A stretch of 64,000 nt of DNA from Sphaerotilus microaerophilus (GTDB lineage: Bacteria > Pseudomonadota > Gammaproteobacteria > Burkholderiales > Burkholderiaceae_C). This document shows positions 27,901 to 37,590 of this stretch, in pieces; positions within the stretch are counted from its first letter, which is position 1; each line of letters starts with the position of its first letter. The stretch spans positions 4,402,001-4,466,000 of the forward strand of contig NZ_AP025730.1 of the NCBI RefSeq assembly GCF_023734135.1, given 5' to 3'. The translations under genes were made by a program, and so were the position numbers. The notes beneath the pieces were generated by a model. That model saw only the letters and a program-made list of their open reading frames with translations, made no database searches and was not told the origin of the DNA.

Positions 27901-28488
27901 TCAGCGGCTCTCGCCGGGTTCGGGCATGCGGCGGGCGCGCTGCCCCGGCGCCACGAAGGAGGCCGGGCGGCGACGCTGCTTGGGCTCCGGGCGGTAGTGG
28001 GCGTCGGTGTAGGCCTGCAGCCAGCCGCGCACCTCGGCGCCCAGCGGCGTGTTGTCCACCCGCTCCTGCGCGTCCAGCAGCCGGCCGGCCTCGTTGTAGG
28101 ACAGGGTGACGCACTCCGGCCGAGCCTGCGAGGGGTCGCCCTCCTGCACGCGCCACATCACGAACCACACCGGTGCGCCGGAAGTGAGGTTGAGGTGGTA
28201 GCCCTCGCCTTCGTCCGCAAAGAGCGCCACCGCCAGGCCCGGGTGGGCGAACAGCGCCACGCGGCCGTCGTCGCGCAGGCAACGGGACTTGCGACCGAAC
28301 TGGCCAACGTCCAGCTCGACGTCGGCGACGCGGAAGCGCCAGTCCTCCCAGCGGTTGGGCGCCGCCTCGCGCTCCATCAGCACCGCCACGCGCAGCGGCT
28401 CGGGCGTGCGCGGCGGCGCATCGCCCATCGGGGTGTCGCCGCGCGAGGGCTCCAGTGAGGTCGGCTCGACAGGGGACGGCTCGCTCAT
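27901..28488 (-). CDS. DUF3305 protein
   Basis: 195 residues from the ATG at 28488. Core blocks are LRVAVLMEREAAPNRWEDWR, the NLTSGAPVWFVMWRVQEGD segment and VTLSYNEAGRLLDAQERVDN. DUF3305 genes are partners of DUF3306 in formate dehydrogenase clusters; the molecular role is unknown. It is the first gene of the minus-strand accessory unit, and one copy of the GCGACAA palindrome lies 54 bp upstream of its start. Confidence 0.82.
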   Translation of the reverse strand: MSEPSPVEPTSLEPSRGDTPMGDAPPRTPEPLRVAVLMEREAAPNRWEDWRFRVADVELDVGQFGRKSRCLRDDGRVALFAHPGLAVALFADEGEGYHLNLTSGAPVWFVMWRVQEGDPSQARPECVTLSYNEAGRLLDAQERVDNTPLGAEVRGWLQAYTDAHYRPEPKQRRRPASFVAPGQRARRMPEPGESR

Positions 28489-28541
28489 GGGCACAGTTTT
28501 GCAGGGATGGACATATCCAGGCCAGTCTAGCCAGCACGGCC

Positions 28542-28556
28542 GCGACAAGTTGTCGC
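28542..28556. promoter_or_regulatory. Palindromic operator GCGACAA-N-TTGTCGC, copy 1
   Basis: A perfect 7-bp inverted repeat around one base, between the regulator stop (28616) and the DUF3305 start (28488). The same 15-bp site occurs twice upstream of the regulator and the formate dehydrogenase genes. This suggests a shared binding protein controlling both arms. Confidence 0.65.
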
Positions 28557-28615
28557 CAGGGCCAGCCTGCGCCCCCGGCCAAGGGAAAGTCCTTAGCACG
28601 CCAGCCGCACGGCGA

Positions 28616-30010
<1,395 letters not shown>

Positions 30011-30062
30011 GGCAAGAACGGCAAGTCGGCAATCTGTCGTGGGCGGGCGCAACCGCACGGCG

Positions 30063-30083
30063 CTGTCACCACCGGGGTGACAG
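30063..30083. promoter_or_regulatory. Inverted repeat CTGTCACC/GGTGACAG
   Basis: Perfect 8-bp arms (30063-30070 and 30076-30083) around a 5-base centre, between the regulator start and the paired GCGACAA sites. It could be a second operator or part of the regulator's own promoter region. Confidence 0.35.
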
Positions 30084-30102
30084 GCATTGTGGCCAGACCG
30101 CA

Positions 30103-30117
30103 GCGACAACTTGTCGC
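30103..30117. promoter_or_regulatory. Palindromic operator GCGACAA-N-TTGTCGC, copy 2
   Basis: A perfect 7-bp inverted repeat. Its centre is 22 bp from that of copy 3, about two helical turns, so dimers would bind on the same DNA face. It sits in the divergent region between the regulator and the formate dehydrogenase genes. Confidence 0.7.
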
Positions 30118-30124
30118 CGCCCGC

Positions 30125-30139
30125 GCGACAAGTTGTCGT
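30125..30139. promoter_or_regulatory. Palindromic operator GCGACAA-N-TTGTCGT, copy 3
   Basis: Same 15-bp palindrome with one mismatch in the last base. It lies 151 bp upstream of the Tat-target peptide gene. No -24/-12 element with GG-N10-GC spacing is visible between here and 30291. Confidence 0.68.
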
Positions 30140-30290
30140 CAAAGCCTCCGGGGAGTTCCCGATGTTCACTGCCGGCCCGCGGGCGGTTAATCGGTGGGTT
30201 GCCACTTATGCACGGTGTTGCAGAACTGTGTTCCTGTCCACCCGCTGCAACCCCGGCTCCGTTCCGCCCACCGCCCAGGAGGCCCAGCCC

Positions 30291-30530
30291 ATGAGCCCGC
30301 GAACCCCGTCTTCCCCTGCCCCCGTGCCGTCTGGCGAACCGGCCGCCGGTCGTCGGCGCCTGTTCACCGGCCTGGGCGCGATGGGCGCCGCCGCCGCGGC
30401 CACCACGCTGCTGCCCGGCTGCGCCCCCGCCGATCCGGCGCCCGTCGCTGCCAGGCCCGCCCCCGAGAAGGGCGGCGGTTACCAGCTGACGCAGCACGTG
30501 CAGCGCTACTACCAGACCGCCAAGGTCTGA
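30291..30530 (+). CDS. Formate dehydrogenase region Tat-target peptide
   Basis: 79 residues. AGGAG lies nine bases upstream of the ATG. The N-terminus carries a twin-arginine-type signal (GRRRLFTGLGAMGAAAAATT, then a LLPGC segment). A short tail (YQLTQHVQRYYQTAKV) matches the small proteins found before fdh alpha subunits in many proteobacteria. Function is unknown; assistance to export or assembly is often assumed. First gene of the plus-strand fdh operon, 40 bp before the alpha subunit. Confidence 0.8.
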   Translation: MSPRTPSSPAPVPSGEPAAGRRRLFTGLGAMGAAAAATTLLPGCAPADPAPVAARPAPEKGGGYQLTQHVQRYYQTAKV

Positions 30531-30570
30531 AGAAGAACCTCCCCGAGCCCACCGCACCACGAGGCCTGCC

Positions 30571-33567
30571 ATGTTGCTGACCCGACGCCCCCCCTCCCGA
30601 ACCGCCGACACGGGCCCCCGTGGCGGCTCACCGCTGGTTGACCGCCTGGTGGGCGGATTGGCGCGCAGCGTGCCCATCGTCGACCGGCGCAGCTTCCTGC
30701 GCCGCAGCGGCCTGGGCGTGGGGGTTGGCCTGGCCGCCAGCCAGCTCACGCTGGTGCGGCGCGCCGATGCGGCCGATGCACCCAAGACGGGCGACGGCTC
30801 GGGCAAGAAGGTCGAGGTCAAGCGCACGGTCTGTGGCCACTGCTCGGTGGGCTGCGCGATCGACGCAGTGGTCGAGAACGGCGTCTGGGTGCGCCAGGAG
30901 CCGGTGTTCGACTCGCCCATCAACCTGGGCGCTCACTGCGCCAAGGGCGCGGCGGTGCGCGAGCACGGCCACGGCGAGTACCGCCTGCGCACGCCGATGA
31001 AGCTGGTCGACGGCAAGTACCAGCGCATCAGCTGGGACCAGGCGCTCGACGAGATCTCCAGGAAGATGCTGGAGCTGCGCAAGGCCAGCGGCCCGGACTC
31101 GATCTTCGTGGTCGGCTCCTCCAAGCACAACAACGAGCAGGCCTACCTGCTGCGCAAGTGGGTGTCGTTCTGGGGTACGAACAACACCGACCACCAGGCG
31201 CGCATCTGCCACTCCACCACCGTCGCGGGCGTCGCCAATACCTGGGGGTATGGCGCGATGACCAACTCCTACAACGACATGCAGAACGCCAAGGCGGCGA
31301 TCTACATCGGCTCCAACGCGGCGGAAGCCCACCCGGTGTCGATGCTGCACATGCTGCATGCCAAGGAGAACGGCTGCAAGATGATCGTGGTGGATCCGCG
31401 TTTCACCCGCACGGCCGCCAAGGCCGACGAGTACGTGCGCATCCGCTCCGGCTCGGACATCCCCTTCCTGTTCGGGGTGATGTGGCACATCTTCAAGAAC
31501 GGCTGGGAAGACCGGAAGTACCTGGAGGACCGCGTCTACGGCATGGACAAGGTCAAGGAGGAGATCCTGGCCAAGTGGACGCCCGACAAGGTCGAGGAGG
31601 CCTGCGGCGTCAACGAGGCCACCGCCTTCAAGGTCGCCAAGATCCTGGCCGAGAACCGCCCCGGCACCATCGTCTGGTGCATGGGCCAGACGCAGCACAG
31701 CATCGGCAACGCCATCGTGCGGGCGTCGTGCCTGCTGCAGCTGGCTCTGGGCAACGTCGGCAAGAGCGGCGGCGGCACCAACATCTTCCGCGGCCACGAC
31801 AACGTGCAGGGTGCCACCGACGTGGGCCCCAACCCGGACTCCCTGCCCGGCTACTACGGCCTGGCCGAGGGCTCCTGGAAGCACTTCGCCAAGGCCTGGG
31901 GCGTCGACTTCGAGTGGATCAAGAAGCAGTACGCCTCGCCCGCGATGATGACCAAGTCCGGCATGACGGTGTCGCGCTGGATCGACGGCGTGCTGGAGAA
32001 GAACGAGCTGATCGACCAGGACAGCAACCTGCGCGGCCTGTTCTTCTGGGGCCACGCGCCCAACTCCCAGACCCGCGGCCTGGAGATGAAGAAGGCGATG
32101 GACAAGCTCGACCTGCTGGTCGTGGTCGATCCCTTCCCCAGCGCCACCGCCGCGATGGCGGCGATGCCGGGCAACAAGGACGACCTGAACCCCAACCGCG
32201 CGGTCTACCTGCTGCCGGCGGCCACGCAGTTCGAGACCAGCGGCTCCTGCACCGCCTCCAACCGCTCGCTGCAGTGGCGCGAGAAGGTCATCGACCCGCT
32301 CTGGGAGAGCCGCACCGACCACATGATCATGTACCAGCTGGCCGAGAAGCTCGGCTTCGGCAAGGAGCTGGTCAAGAACTACAAGATGGTCCAGGGCAAG
32401 GGCGGCATGGAGCCCGAGGTCGAGTCGATCCTGCGTGAGATCAACAAGTGCGTCTGGACCATCGGCTACACCGGCCAGAGCCCGGAGCGGCTGAAGGCGC
32501 ACATGCGCAACATGAACGTCTTCGACGTCAAGACGCTCAAGGCCACGGGCGGCATCGACAAGGAGACCGGCTACAAGCTCGACGGCGACTACTTCGGCCT
32601 GCCCTGGCCCTGCTACGGCACGCCCGAGCTCCGGCACCCCGGCTCGCCCAACCTCTATGACACCAGCCGCCACGTGATGGAGGGCGGCGGCAACTTCCGC
32701 GCCAACTTCGGCGTGGAGCGCGAGGGCGTCTCGCTGCTGGCGGGCGACGGCTCACACTCGCTGGGCGCGGAGCTGACCACGGGCTACCCCGAGTTCGACC
32801 ACGTGCTGCTCAAGAAGCTCGGCTGGTGGGGCGACCTCAGCGAGGACGAGCAGAAGGCCGCCGAGGGCAAGAACTGGAAGACCGACCCCTCCGGCGGCAT
32901 CATCCGCGTGGCGATGCAGGTGCACGGCTGCCACCCCTTCGGCAACGCCAAGGCGCGCGCGGTGGTCTGGAACTTCCCGGACCCGATCCCGCAGCACCGC
33001 GAGCCGCTGTACTCCACCCGCGCCGACCTGGTCGCCAAGTACCCCACCCACGACGACAAGAAGGCCTTCTGGCGTCTGCCCACGCTCTACAAGAGCGTGC
33101 AGGAGAAGAACAAGGACATCGGCAAGACCTTCCCGCTGATCATGTCCAGCGGCCGGCTGGTCGAGTACGAGGGCGGCGGCGAGGAGACCCGCTCCAACCC
33201 CTGGCTGGCCGAGCTGCAGCAGGACATGTTCGTCGAGATCAACCCCAAGGCCGCCAACGACCGGGGCATCCGCAACGGCGACTGGGTCTGGATCAAGACC
33301 CCGCCGATGGCCGCGGTGCCGGATTTCAAGGGTCTGCGCGTCAAGGCCCTGGTGACCGAGCGGGTGGACGCCGAGACCGTCTGGCTGCCCTTCCACTTCT
33401 CCGGCCGCTGGGGCGGCGTCGACCTGGCGGCCTATTACCCCGAAGGTGCCAAGCCGGTGGTGCGTGGCGAGGCGGTCAACACCGCCACCACCTACGGCTA
33501 CGACAGCGTGACGATGATGCAAGAGACCAAGACCACCGTCTGCCAGGTCGAGAAGGCCACCGCTTAA
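30571..33567 (+). CDS. fdhA: Formate dehydrogenase alpha (catalytic) subunit
   Basis: 998 residues, molybdopterin oxidoreductase family. It oxidises formate to CO2 in the periplasm and passes electrons to the beta and gamma subunits. A Tat signal (VDRRSFLRRSGLGVGVG, residues 38-54) exports it folded. A 4Fe-4S site is formed by Cys88, Cys91, Cys95 and Cys123. The catalytic position reads RICHSTTVAGVANTWG: Cys213 stands where enteric FDH-N has selenocysteine, followed by the conserved His214. MGD-binding blocks follow (SNAAEAHPVSMLHMLHAKE and KSGGGTNIFRGHDNVQGATD). The whole length is intact. Confidence 0.96.
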   Translation: MLLTRRPPSRTADTGPRGGSPLVDRLVGGLARSVPIVDRRSFLRRSGLGVGVGLAASQLTLVRRADAADAPKTGDGSGKKVEVKRTVCGHCSVGCAIDAVVENGVWVRQEPVFDSPINLGAHCAKGAAVREHGHGEYRLRTPMKLVDGKYQRISWDQALDEISRKMLELRKASGPDSIFVVGSSKHNNEQAYLLRKWVSFWGTNNTDHQARICHSTTVAGVANTWGYGAMTNSYNDMQNAKAAIYIGSNAAEAHPVSMLHMLHAKENGCKMIVVDPRFTRTAAKADEYVRIRSGSDIPFLFGVMWHIFKNGWEDRKYLEDRVYGMDKVKEEILAKWTPDKVEEACGVNEATAFKVAKILAENRPGTIVWCMGQTQHSIGNAIVRASCLLQLALGNVGKSGGGTNIFRGHDNVQGATDVGPNPDSLPGYYGLAEGSWKHFAKAWGVDFEWIKKQYASPAMMTKSGMTVSRWIDGVLEKNELIDQDSNLRGLFFWGHAPNSQTRGLEMKKAMDKLDLLVVVDPFPSATAAMAAMPGNKDDLNPNRAVYLLPAATQFETSGSCTASNRSLQWREKVIDPLWESRTDHMIMYQLAEKLGFGKELVKNYKMVQGKGGMEPEVESILREINKCVWTIGYTGQSPERLKAHMRNMNVFDVKTLKATGGIDKETGYKLDGDYFGLPWPCYGTPELRHPGSPNLYDTSRHVMEGGGNFRANFGVEREGVSLLAGDGSHSLGAELTTGYPEFDHVLLKKLGWWGDLSEDEQKAAEGKNWKTDPSGGIIRVAMQVHGCHPFGNAKARAVVWNFPDPIPQHREPLYSTRADLVAKYPTHDDKKAFWRLPTLYKSVQEKNKDIGKTFPLIMSSGRLVEYEGGGEETRSNPWLAELQQDMFVEINPKAANDRGIRNGDWVWIKTPPMAAVPDFKGLRVKALVTERVDAETVWLPFHFSGRWGGVDLAAYYPEGAKPVVRGEAVNTATTYGYDSVTMMQETKTTVCQVEKATA

Positions 33568-33582
33568 GCGCGAGGAGTTGTC

Positions 33583-34215
33583 ATGGCACGAATGAAGTTC
33601 ATCTGCGACTCCGAGCGCTGCATCGAGTGCAACGGCTGCGTCACCGCCTGCAAGGCCGAGCACGACCTGCCTTGGGGCGTGAACCGCCGCCGCGTGGTCA
33701 CGCTCAACGACGGCGTGCCGGGCGAGAAGTCCATCTCGGTGGCCTGCATGCATTGCAGCGACGCGCCCTGCATGGCGGTGTGCCCGGTCAACTGCTTCTA
33801 CCGCACCGACGAGGGCGTGGTGCTGCACGACAAGGACGTGTGCATCGGCTGCGGCTATTGCAGCTACGCCTGCCCGTTCGGCGCGCCGCAGTTCCCCAGC
33901 AACGGCACCTTCGGCCTGCGCGGCAAGATGGACAAGTGCACCTTCTGCGCCGGCGGCCCGGAGGCCAACGGCAGCGCCGCCGAGTTCGAGAAGTACGGCC
34001 GCAACCGCCTGGCCGAAGGCAAGCTGCCCGCCTGCGCCGAGATGTGCTCCACCAAGGCGCTGCTGGGCGGCGACGGCGACATCGTGGCCGACATCTTCCG
34101 CACCCGCGTGATCCAGCGCGGCAAGGGCAGCGAGGTCTGGGGCTGGGGCACCGCCTACGGCAAGCCCGCTGGTGGCGCCACCCCCGCACCCGCCAAGGAG
34201 CCGGGCAAGTCATGA
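33583..34215 (+). CDS. fdhB: Formate dehydrogenase beta (4Fe-4S) subunit
   Basis: 210 residues. Cysteine motifs for four 4Fe-4S clusters are visible: CIECNGCVTACK, CMHCSDAPCMAVCPVNCF, CIGCGYCSYACPF and CTFC with a later CAEMC. It relays electrons from the alpha subunit to the membrane cytochrome b. There is no C-terminal transmembrane helix, unlike FdnH. GCGAGGAG before the ATG is a good ribosome-binding site. Its stop overlaps the next gene (ATGA). Confidence 0.95.
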   Translation: MARMKFICDSERCIECNGCVTACKAEHDLPWGVNRRRVVTLNDGVPGEKSISVACMHCSDAPCMAVCPVNCFYRTDEGVVLHDKDVCIGCGYCSYACPFGAPQFPSNGTFGLRGKMDKCTFCAGGPEANGSAAEFEKYGRNRLAEGKLPACAEMCSTKALLGGDGDIVADIFRTRVIQRGKGSEVWGWGTAYGKPAGGATPAPAKEPGKS

Positions 34216-34454
34216 AGCCGCTGACCCTGACCCTGGCGGCGGCACTGGTCGCCCTTGCGGGCTGCGGCGAGCCGGCGCAGACCATCTCCAGCGGGCGCAT
34301 CAGCGACGCCAAGCCCTGGGAGGGCACCAGCGCCGGTGACCCCTACACCGCCAACGGCTGGAAGGCTGGCGACGCCGACGCTTGGCGCAGCCAGATCCGC
34401 AGCCGCATGCTCAACCAGAACGAGTACACGCGCACCACAGGACGGGCGCCATGA
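34212..34454 (+). CDS. Small lipoprotein of the fdh operon
   Basis: 80 residues. The ATG overlaps the fdhB stop codon by ATGA, so translation is probably coupled. A short hydrophobic signal ending in the lipobox ALAGCGE predicts a lipoprotein. The mature part is polar and Trp-containing (TANGWKAGDADAWRSQIRSR). No function is known to me; position between beta and gamma subunits suggests a structural or assembly role. Confidence 0.7.
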   Translation: MKPLTLTLAAALVALAGCGEPAQTISSGRISDAKPWEGTSAGDPYTANGWKAGDADAWRSQIRSRMLNQNEYTRTTGRAP

Positions 34455-34497
34455 CCGGCACCCCCCGTCCATCGCAGCGCACGACCGAGGAGCTGTC

Positions 34498-35691
34498 ATG
34501 CCGGGACTGATCCGCACCGCCCTGCTCGCTGCCGCCCTGCTGGCCGGAGGCGCGGCCTGGGCCCAGAACGCCCCGCCCGCCGGCACGGCGGTCACCACGC
34601 CGGAAAAGGCCACCCGCGAAGCGGCCACCACCACCGGCGGGGCGCCCGCGGGCTTCGTCGCGCCGGCCGAGCCGAAGGCGGACGAATCCGCCGCCGCGCG
34701 CGCCCAGACCCAGCCCGGCAACAACGCGCCGGTCTGGCGTGCGGCGCGCGACAGCGGCAGCCAGCCCGGCTACAGCAGCCTGCCCGGCGCCGAGCAGGGC
34801 ATGCTGATCCAGCCCTTCGTGCAGTACCCCGGCTCGCGCCTGACCAACGCCGGCGAGGCCTGGCGCGAGGTGCGCAACCGCTGGATCCTGCCCTACGGCG
34901 GCTCGTTCCTGCTGATCGTCCTGCTCGCCATCGCCATCTTCTACTGGCGCAAGGGGCCGCTGGGCTCTCCGGTGCGCGACACCGGCCGCAAGGTGGAGCG
35001 CTTCACCCCCTTCGAGCGCGCCGCCCACGGCGCCAACGCCGCGGCCTTCGTGCTGCTGGCAATCTCCGGCGTCGTGATGGCCTTCGGCAAGTTCTTCCTG
35101 CTGCCGGTGATCGGCAGCACGCTGTTCGGCTGGCTGACCTGGCTGCTCAAGACGATGCACAACTTCGTCGGCCCGCTGTTCGCGGTGTCGCTGGTGATCG
35201 TGGTCCTCACCTTCGTGAAGGACAACATCGCCAGCAAGGCCGACTTCGTCTGGCTGAGCAAGGCCGGCGGCATGCTGGGTGACCACGAGATCCCGTCGCA
35301 CCGCTTCAACGCCGGCGAGAAAGGCATCTTCTGGTGGGGCGTGACCATCCCCGGGCTGATCATCGTGGCCTCTGGCCTGGTGCTGGACCAGCTCCTGCCC
35401 GGCCTGGCCTACCTGCGTGGCGACATGCAGATCGCCCACATGATCCACGCCAGTGCCGCGGTGGTGATGATCGCGATGCTGATGGGCCACATCTACATGG
35501 GCACCATCGGCACCCACGGCGCGCTGGATGCGATGCGCACCGGCTGGGTGGACGCCTCCTGGGCCCGCGAGCACCACTCGCTCTGGCTGGACGACATCGA
35601 CGCCGGCAAGATCCCGGCGCAGCGCTCCGGCCAGCCGGACACGACCCCCGCCTCGACCCGCCCGAGCGCCCCCGCGCAGGGCCGGGCCTGA
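34498..35691 (+). CDS. fdhC: Formate dehydrogenase gamma subunit (cytochrome b)
   Basis: 397 residues from the ATG at 34498 (GAGGAG upstream). A signal-like first helix is followed by a low-complexity periplasmic stretch (about 22-95), longer than in FdnI. The cytochrome b part has four further transmembrane helices (WILPYGGSFLLIVLLAIAIF, AAFVLLAISGVVMAFGKFFL, FVGPLFAVSLVIVVLTFV and the pair around 295-365). Candidate haem ligands are His in AAHGANA, KTMHNFVG and MIHASAAVVMIAMLMGHIYM. It passes electrons to quinone. Confidence 0.93.
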   Translation: MPGLIRTALLAAALLAGGAAWAQNAPPAGTAVTTPEKATREAATTTGGAPAGFVAPAEPKADESAAARAQTQPGNNAPVWRAARDSGSQPGYSSLPGAEQGMLIQPFVQYPGSRLTNAGEAWREVRNRWILPYGGSFLLIVLLAIAIFYWRKGPLGSPVRDTGRKVERFTPFERAAHGANAAAFVLLAISGVVMAFGKFFLLPVIGSTLFGWLTWLLKTMHNFVGPLFAVSLVIVVLTFVKDNIASKADFVWLSKAGGMLGDHEIPSHRFNAGEKGIFWWGVTIPGLIIVASGLVLDQLLPGLAYLRGDMQIAHMIHASAAVVMIAMLMGHIYMGTIGTHGALDAMRTGWVDASWAREHHSLWLDDIDAGKIPAQRSGQPDTTPASTRPSAPAQGRA

Positions 35692-35732
35692 CCCGCTGCA
35701 TCCGACTCATCCGACGCCCCCGCAAGGAACCG

Positions 35733-36104
35733 ATGATGAAGCCCCACCCCATCGCCCTCCCGCTGATCGTGCTGCTGGCCGCCGCCCTGGGCAGCAGCGC
35801 CATCGCCAAGCTGCCGGCACCGAGCGACGAAGCCAAGGCCAAGGCGGCCGAGGCCGCCGCCAAGACCGCGCACGGCAACAAGACCGCGGACTTCCAGCTC
35901 TGCAAGGCGCAGGACCGCATCGCGGCGCAGCACCAGGCCGCTGCCAGGAAGGCGGGCAAGGACGTCAAGCCGGCGGTGGCGACACCGCCCTGCACCGACC
36001 CGGGCCCCTTCGTCTACACGCCGCCGGTGGCGGCCTCGGGGGCCTCCGCTCCGGCTGCTGCGACGGCCACCGCCGCGGCGCCTGCGCCGGCCAAGAAGCC
36101 CTGA
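35733..36104 (+). CDS. Small exported protein of the fdh operon
   Basis: 123 residues. AAGGAA precedes the ATG at 35733; an ATG directly after it is possible too. A Sec signal peptide (IALPLIVLLAAALGSSAIAK) is followed by an Ala/Lys-rich mature part with two Cys (QLCKAQDRIA and TPPCTDPGPF) and a low-complexity Ala/Pro tail. Unknown function; found here between the gamma subunit and fdhD. Confidence 0.65.
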   Translation: MMKPHPIALPLIVLLAAALGSSAIAKLPAPSDEAKAKAAEAAAKTAHGNKTADFQLCKAQDRIAAQHQAAARKAGKDVKPAVATPPCTDPGPFVYTPPVAASGASAPAAATATAAAPAPAKKP

Positions 36105-36118
36105 CCCAGGAGGTCGCC

Positions 36119-37075
36119 ATGGCCCCCGTCAGCGAACGCGCCCCCCTCTGGAGTGCCGACGACGTCGCTCCGTCTTCGGCCCGGGACCGGCCTCCGGCGA
36201 AGGCCGCCACGGTCCTGACCCAGGCCAAGGACGCCCTGACCCGCGAGATCGAGATCCTCGACCAGCACGGGCAGCGCCGTCGCATCGCGATCCCGGTCGA
36301 GCGGCCGCTGACGGTCTTCGTCGACAAGCGCGAGCTGGTCACGCTGATGACGCTGGGCGAGTCGCCCGAGCTGCTGGTGCTCGGCTACCTGATCAACCAG
36401 CGGCTGATCGCGTCGGCCGACGAGGTCGAGTCGATCACGGTCGACTGGGAGGTCGATGCGGCCGCGGTACGCACCCGGGGCGGCATCCCCGACCTGGAGG
36501 CCCGCACGGCGCGCCGGGTGGTCACCACCGGCTGCGGCCAGGGCACGGTGTTCGGCGACGCGATGGCGCAGCTCGACCAGATCCGCCTGCCCGACGCGGC
36601 CAGCGCGCGCATCCGCCAGAGCGACCTGCACAGCATGCTCGAGCAGATGCGCCGGCAGGACGACATCCACCGCCGCGCCGGCTCGGTGCACGGCTGCGCG
36701 CTGTTCAGTGCCGCCCGCCCCGGGCGTTCACCGGCCTGCGAGCAGCTGATCTTCATCGAGGACGTGGGCCGCCACAACGCCATCGACACCATCGCCGGCT
36801 GGATGGCCCTGAACGGCGTCAGCGGCGGTGACAAGACCTTCTACACCACAGGGCGGCTGACCAGCGAGATGGTGCTGAAGGCCGCGCAGATGGGCATCCC
36901 CATCGTGGTGTCGCGCAACGGCGTCACGCAGATGGGCCATGAGCTGGCCAGCCGGCTGGGCATGACGCTGTTCGGCCGGGCGGCGAACCGGCACTTCCTC
37001 TGCTACACCGGCTTCGAGCGCTTCGACTCCGAGCCGGAACCCCTGCCGCCGACGGTGCGCGTGGTGGCCGGCTGA
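36119..37075 (+). CDS. fdhD: FdhD-type sulfur carrier/sulfurtransferase, variant motif
   Basis: 318 residues. FdhD moves sulfur from IscS to the molybdenum cofactor of formate dehydrogenase. Family blocks are clear: VERPLTVFVDKRELVTLMTL, VHGCALFS, FIEDVGRHNAIDTIAGWMAL and TTGRLTSEMVLKAAQMGIPI. The catalytic loop reads TTGCGQGTVFGDA, keeping the first Cys but with Gly in place of the second Cys of the usual CGxCG. A second FdhD with a full CGLCG loop is at 46110. Ribosome-binding site AGGAGG. Last gene of the fdh operon. Confidence 0.9.
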   Translation: MAPVSERAPLWSADDVAPSSARDRPPAKAATVLTQAKDALTREIEILDQHGQRRRIAIPVERPLTVFVDKRELVTLMTLGESPELLVLGYLINQRLIASADEVESITVDWEVDAAAVRTRGGIPDLEARTARRVVTTGCGQGTVFGDAMAQLDQIRLPDAASARIRQSDLHSMLEQMRRQDDIHRRAGSVHGCALFSAARPGRSPACEQLIFIEDVGRHNAIDTIAGWMALNGVSGGDKTFYTTGRLTSEMVLKAAQMGIPIVVSRNGVTQMGHELASRLGMTLFGRAANRHFLCYTGFERFDSEPEPLPPTVRVVAG

Positions 37076-37140
37076 AGCGCGCCGGGCTCGGCGGACAATG
37101 TGCGCCGCCTGCCCTGCCGCTGCTTCCCCAACCGCACCCC

Positions 37141-37590
37141 ATGCCGCGCCCTGACTCGCCCCACTCTCCGCGCCGTGACTTCCCTGGCCGGCGCTGGCTC
37201 ATCGTCGGGCTGCGCTCCCTGCACCTGGTCGCGCTGATGCCGCTCGCCGTGGCGGTACTGTCTGCCAGCACACCCCCCGGCTGGGCCGCCTGGGGCCTGC
37301 TGCTGACCGGACTGGGGCTGTGGGGCATCGAACTCTGGTCCAACCCGAAGCACCGCGGCGAGCTGGCCGGGCTGTTCATCCCGCTCAAGCTGGCCGGCGT
37401 GGCCGGCATGATTGCCCTGCCCACGCTGGCCCCGCCGCTGTTCTGGCTGCTAGTGGCGGCCTCGTCGGTGGTCTCGCACGCACCGGCGGGCTTCCGGCAC
37501 TGGCGCCCGCTGGGGCCCTGGCAGGACCCGGCAATGTCCGCTCAGGCCGATCGGGAAAGTCGCCCGAGCAGGGCGTCGAAGCCGGGGTAG
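37141..37590 (+). CDS. Small membrane protein of unknown function
   Basis: 149 residues with four hydrophobic segments (SLHLVALMPLAVAVLSAS, WGLLLTGLGLWGIELWS, IPLKLAGVAGMIALPTL and PLFWLLVAASSVVSHA) and a short polar tail. I do not recognise the family with certainty. It overlaps the convergent DUF364 gene by 49 bp at the 3' ends. Placement after fdhD suggests it may be carried with the island. Confidence 0.6.
   Translation: MPRPDSPHSPRRDFPGRRWLIVGLRSLHLVALMPLAVAVLSASTPPGWAAWGLLLTGLGLWGIELWSNPKHRGELAGLFIPLKLAGVAGMIALPTLAPPLFWLLVAASSVVSHAPAGFRHWRPLGPWQDPAMSAQADRESRPSRASKPG

Noticed and set aside
30140..30290. A sigma-54 promoter before the fdh operon
   Set aside because: GC-rich candidates such as the ATGCACGG-TGTTGCA stretch have the wrong GG-to-GC spacing (8 instead of 10).
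30628..32673. A 681-codon minus-strand frame inside the formate dehydrogenase alpha gene
   Set aside because: Shadow of fdhA; no motif, Val/His/Leu-rich composition.
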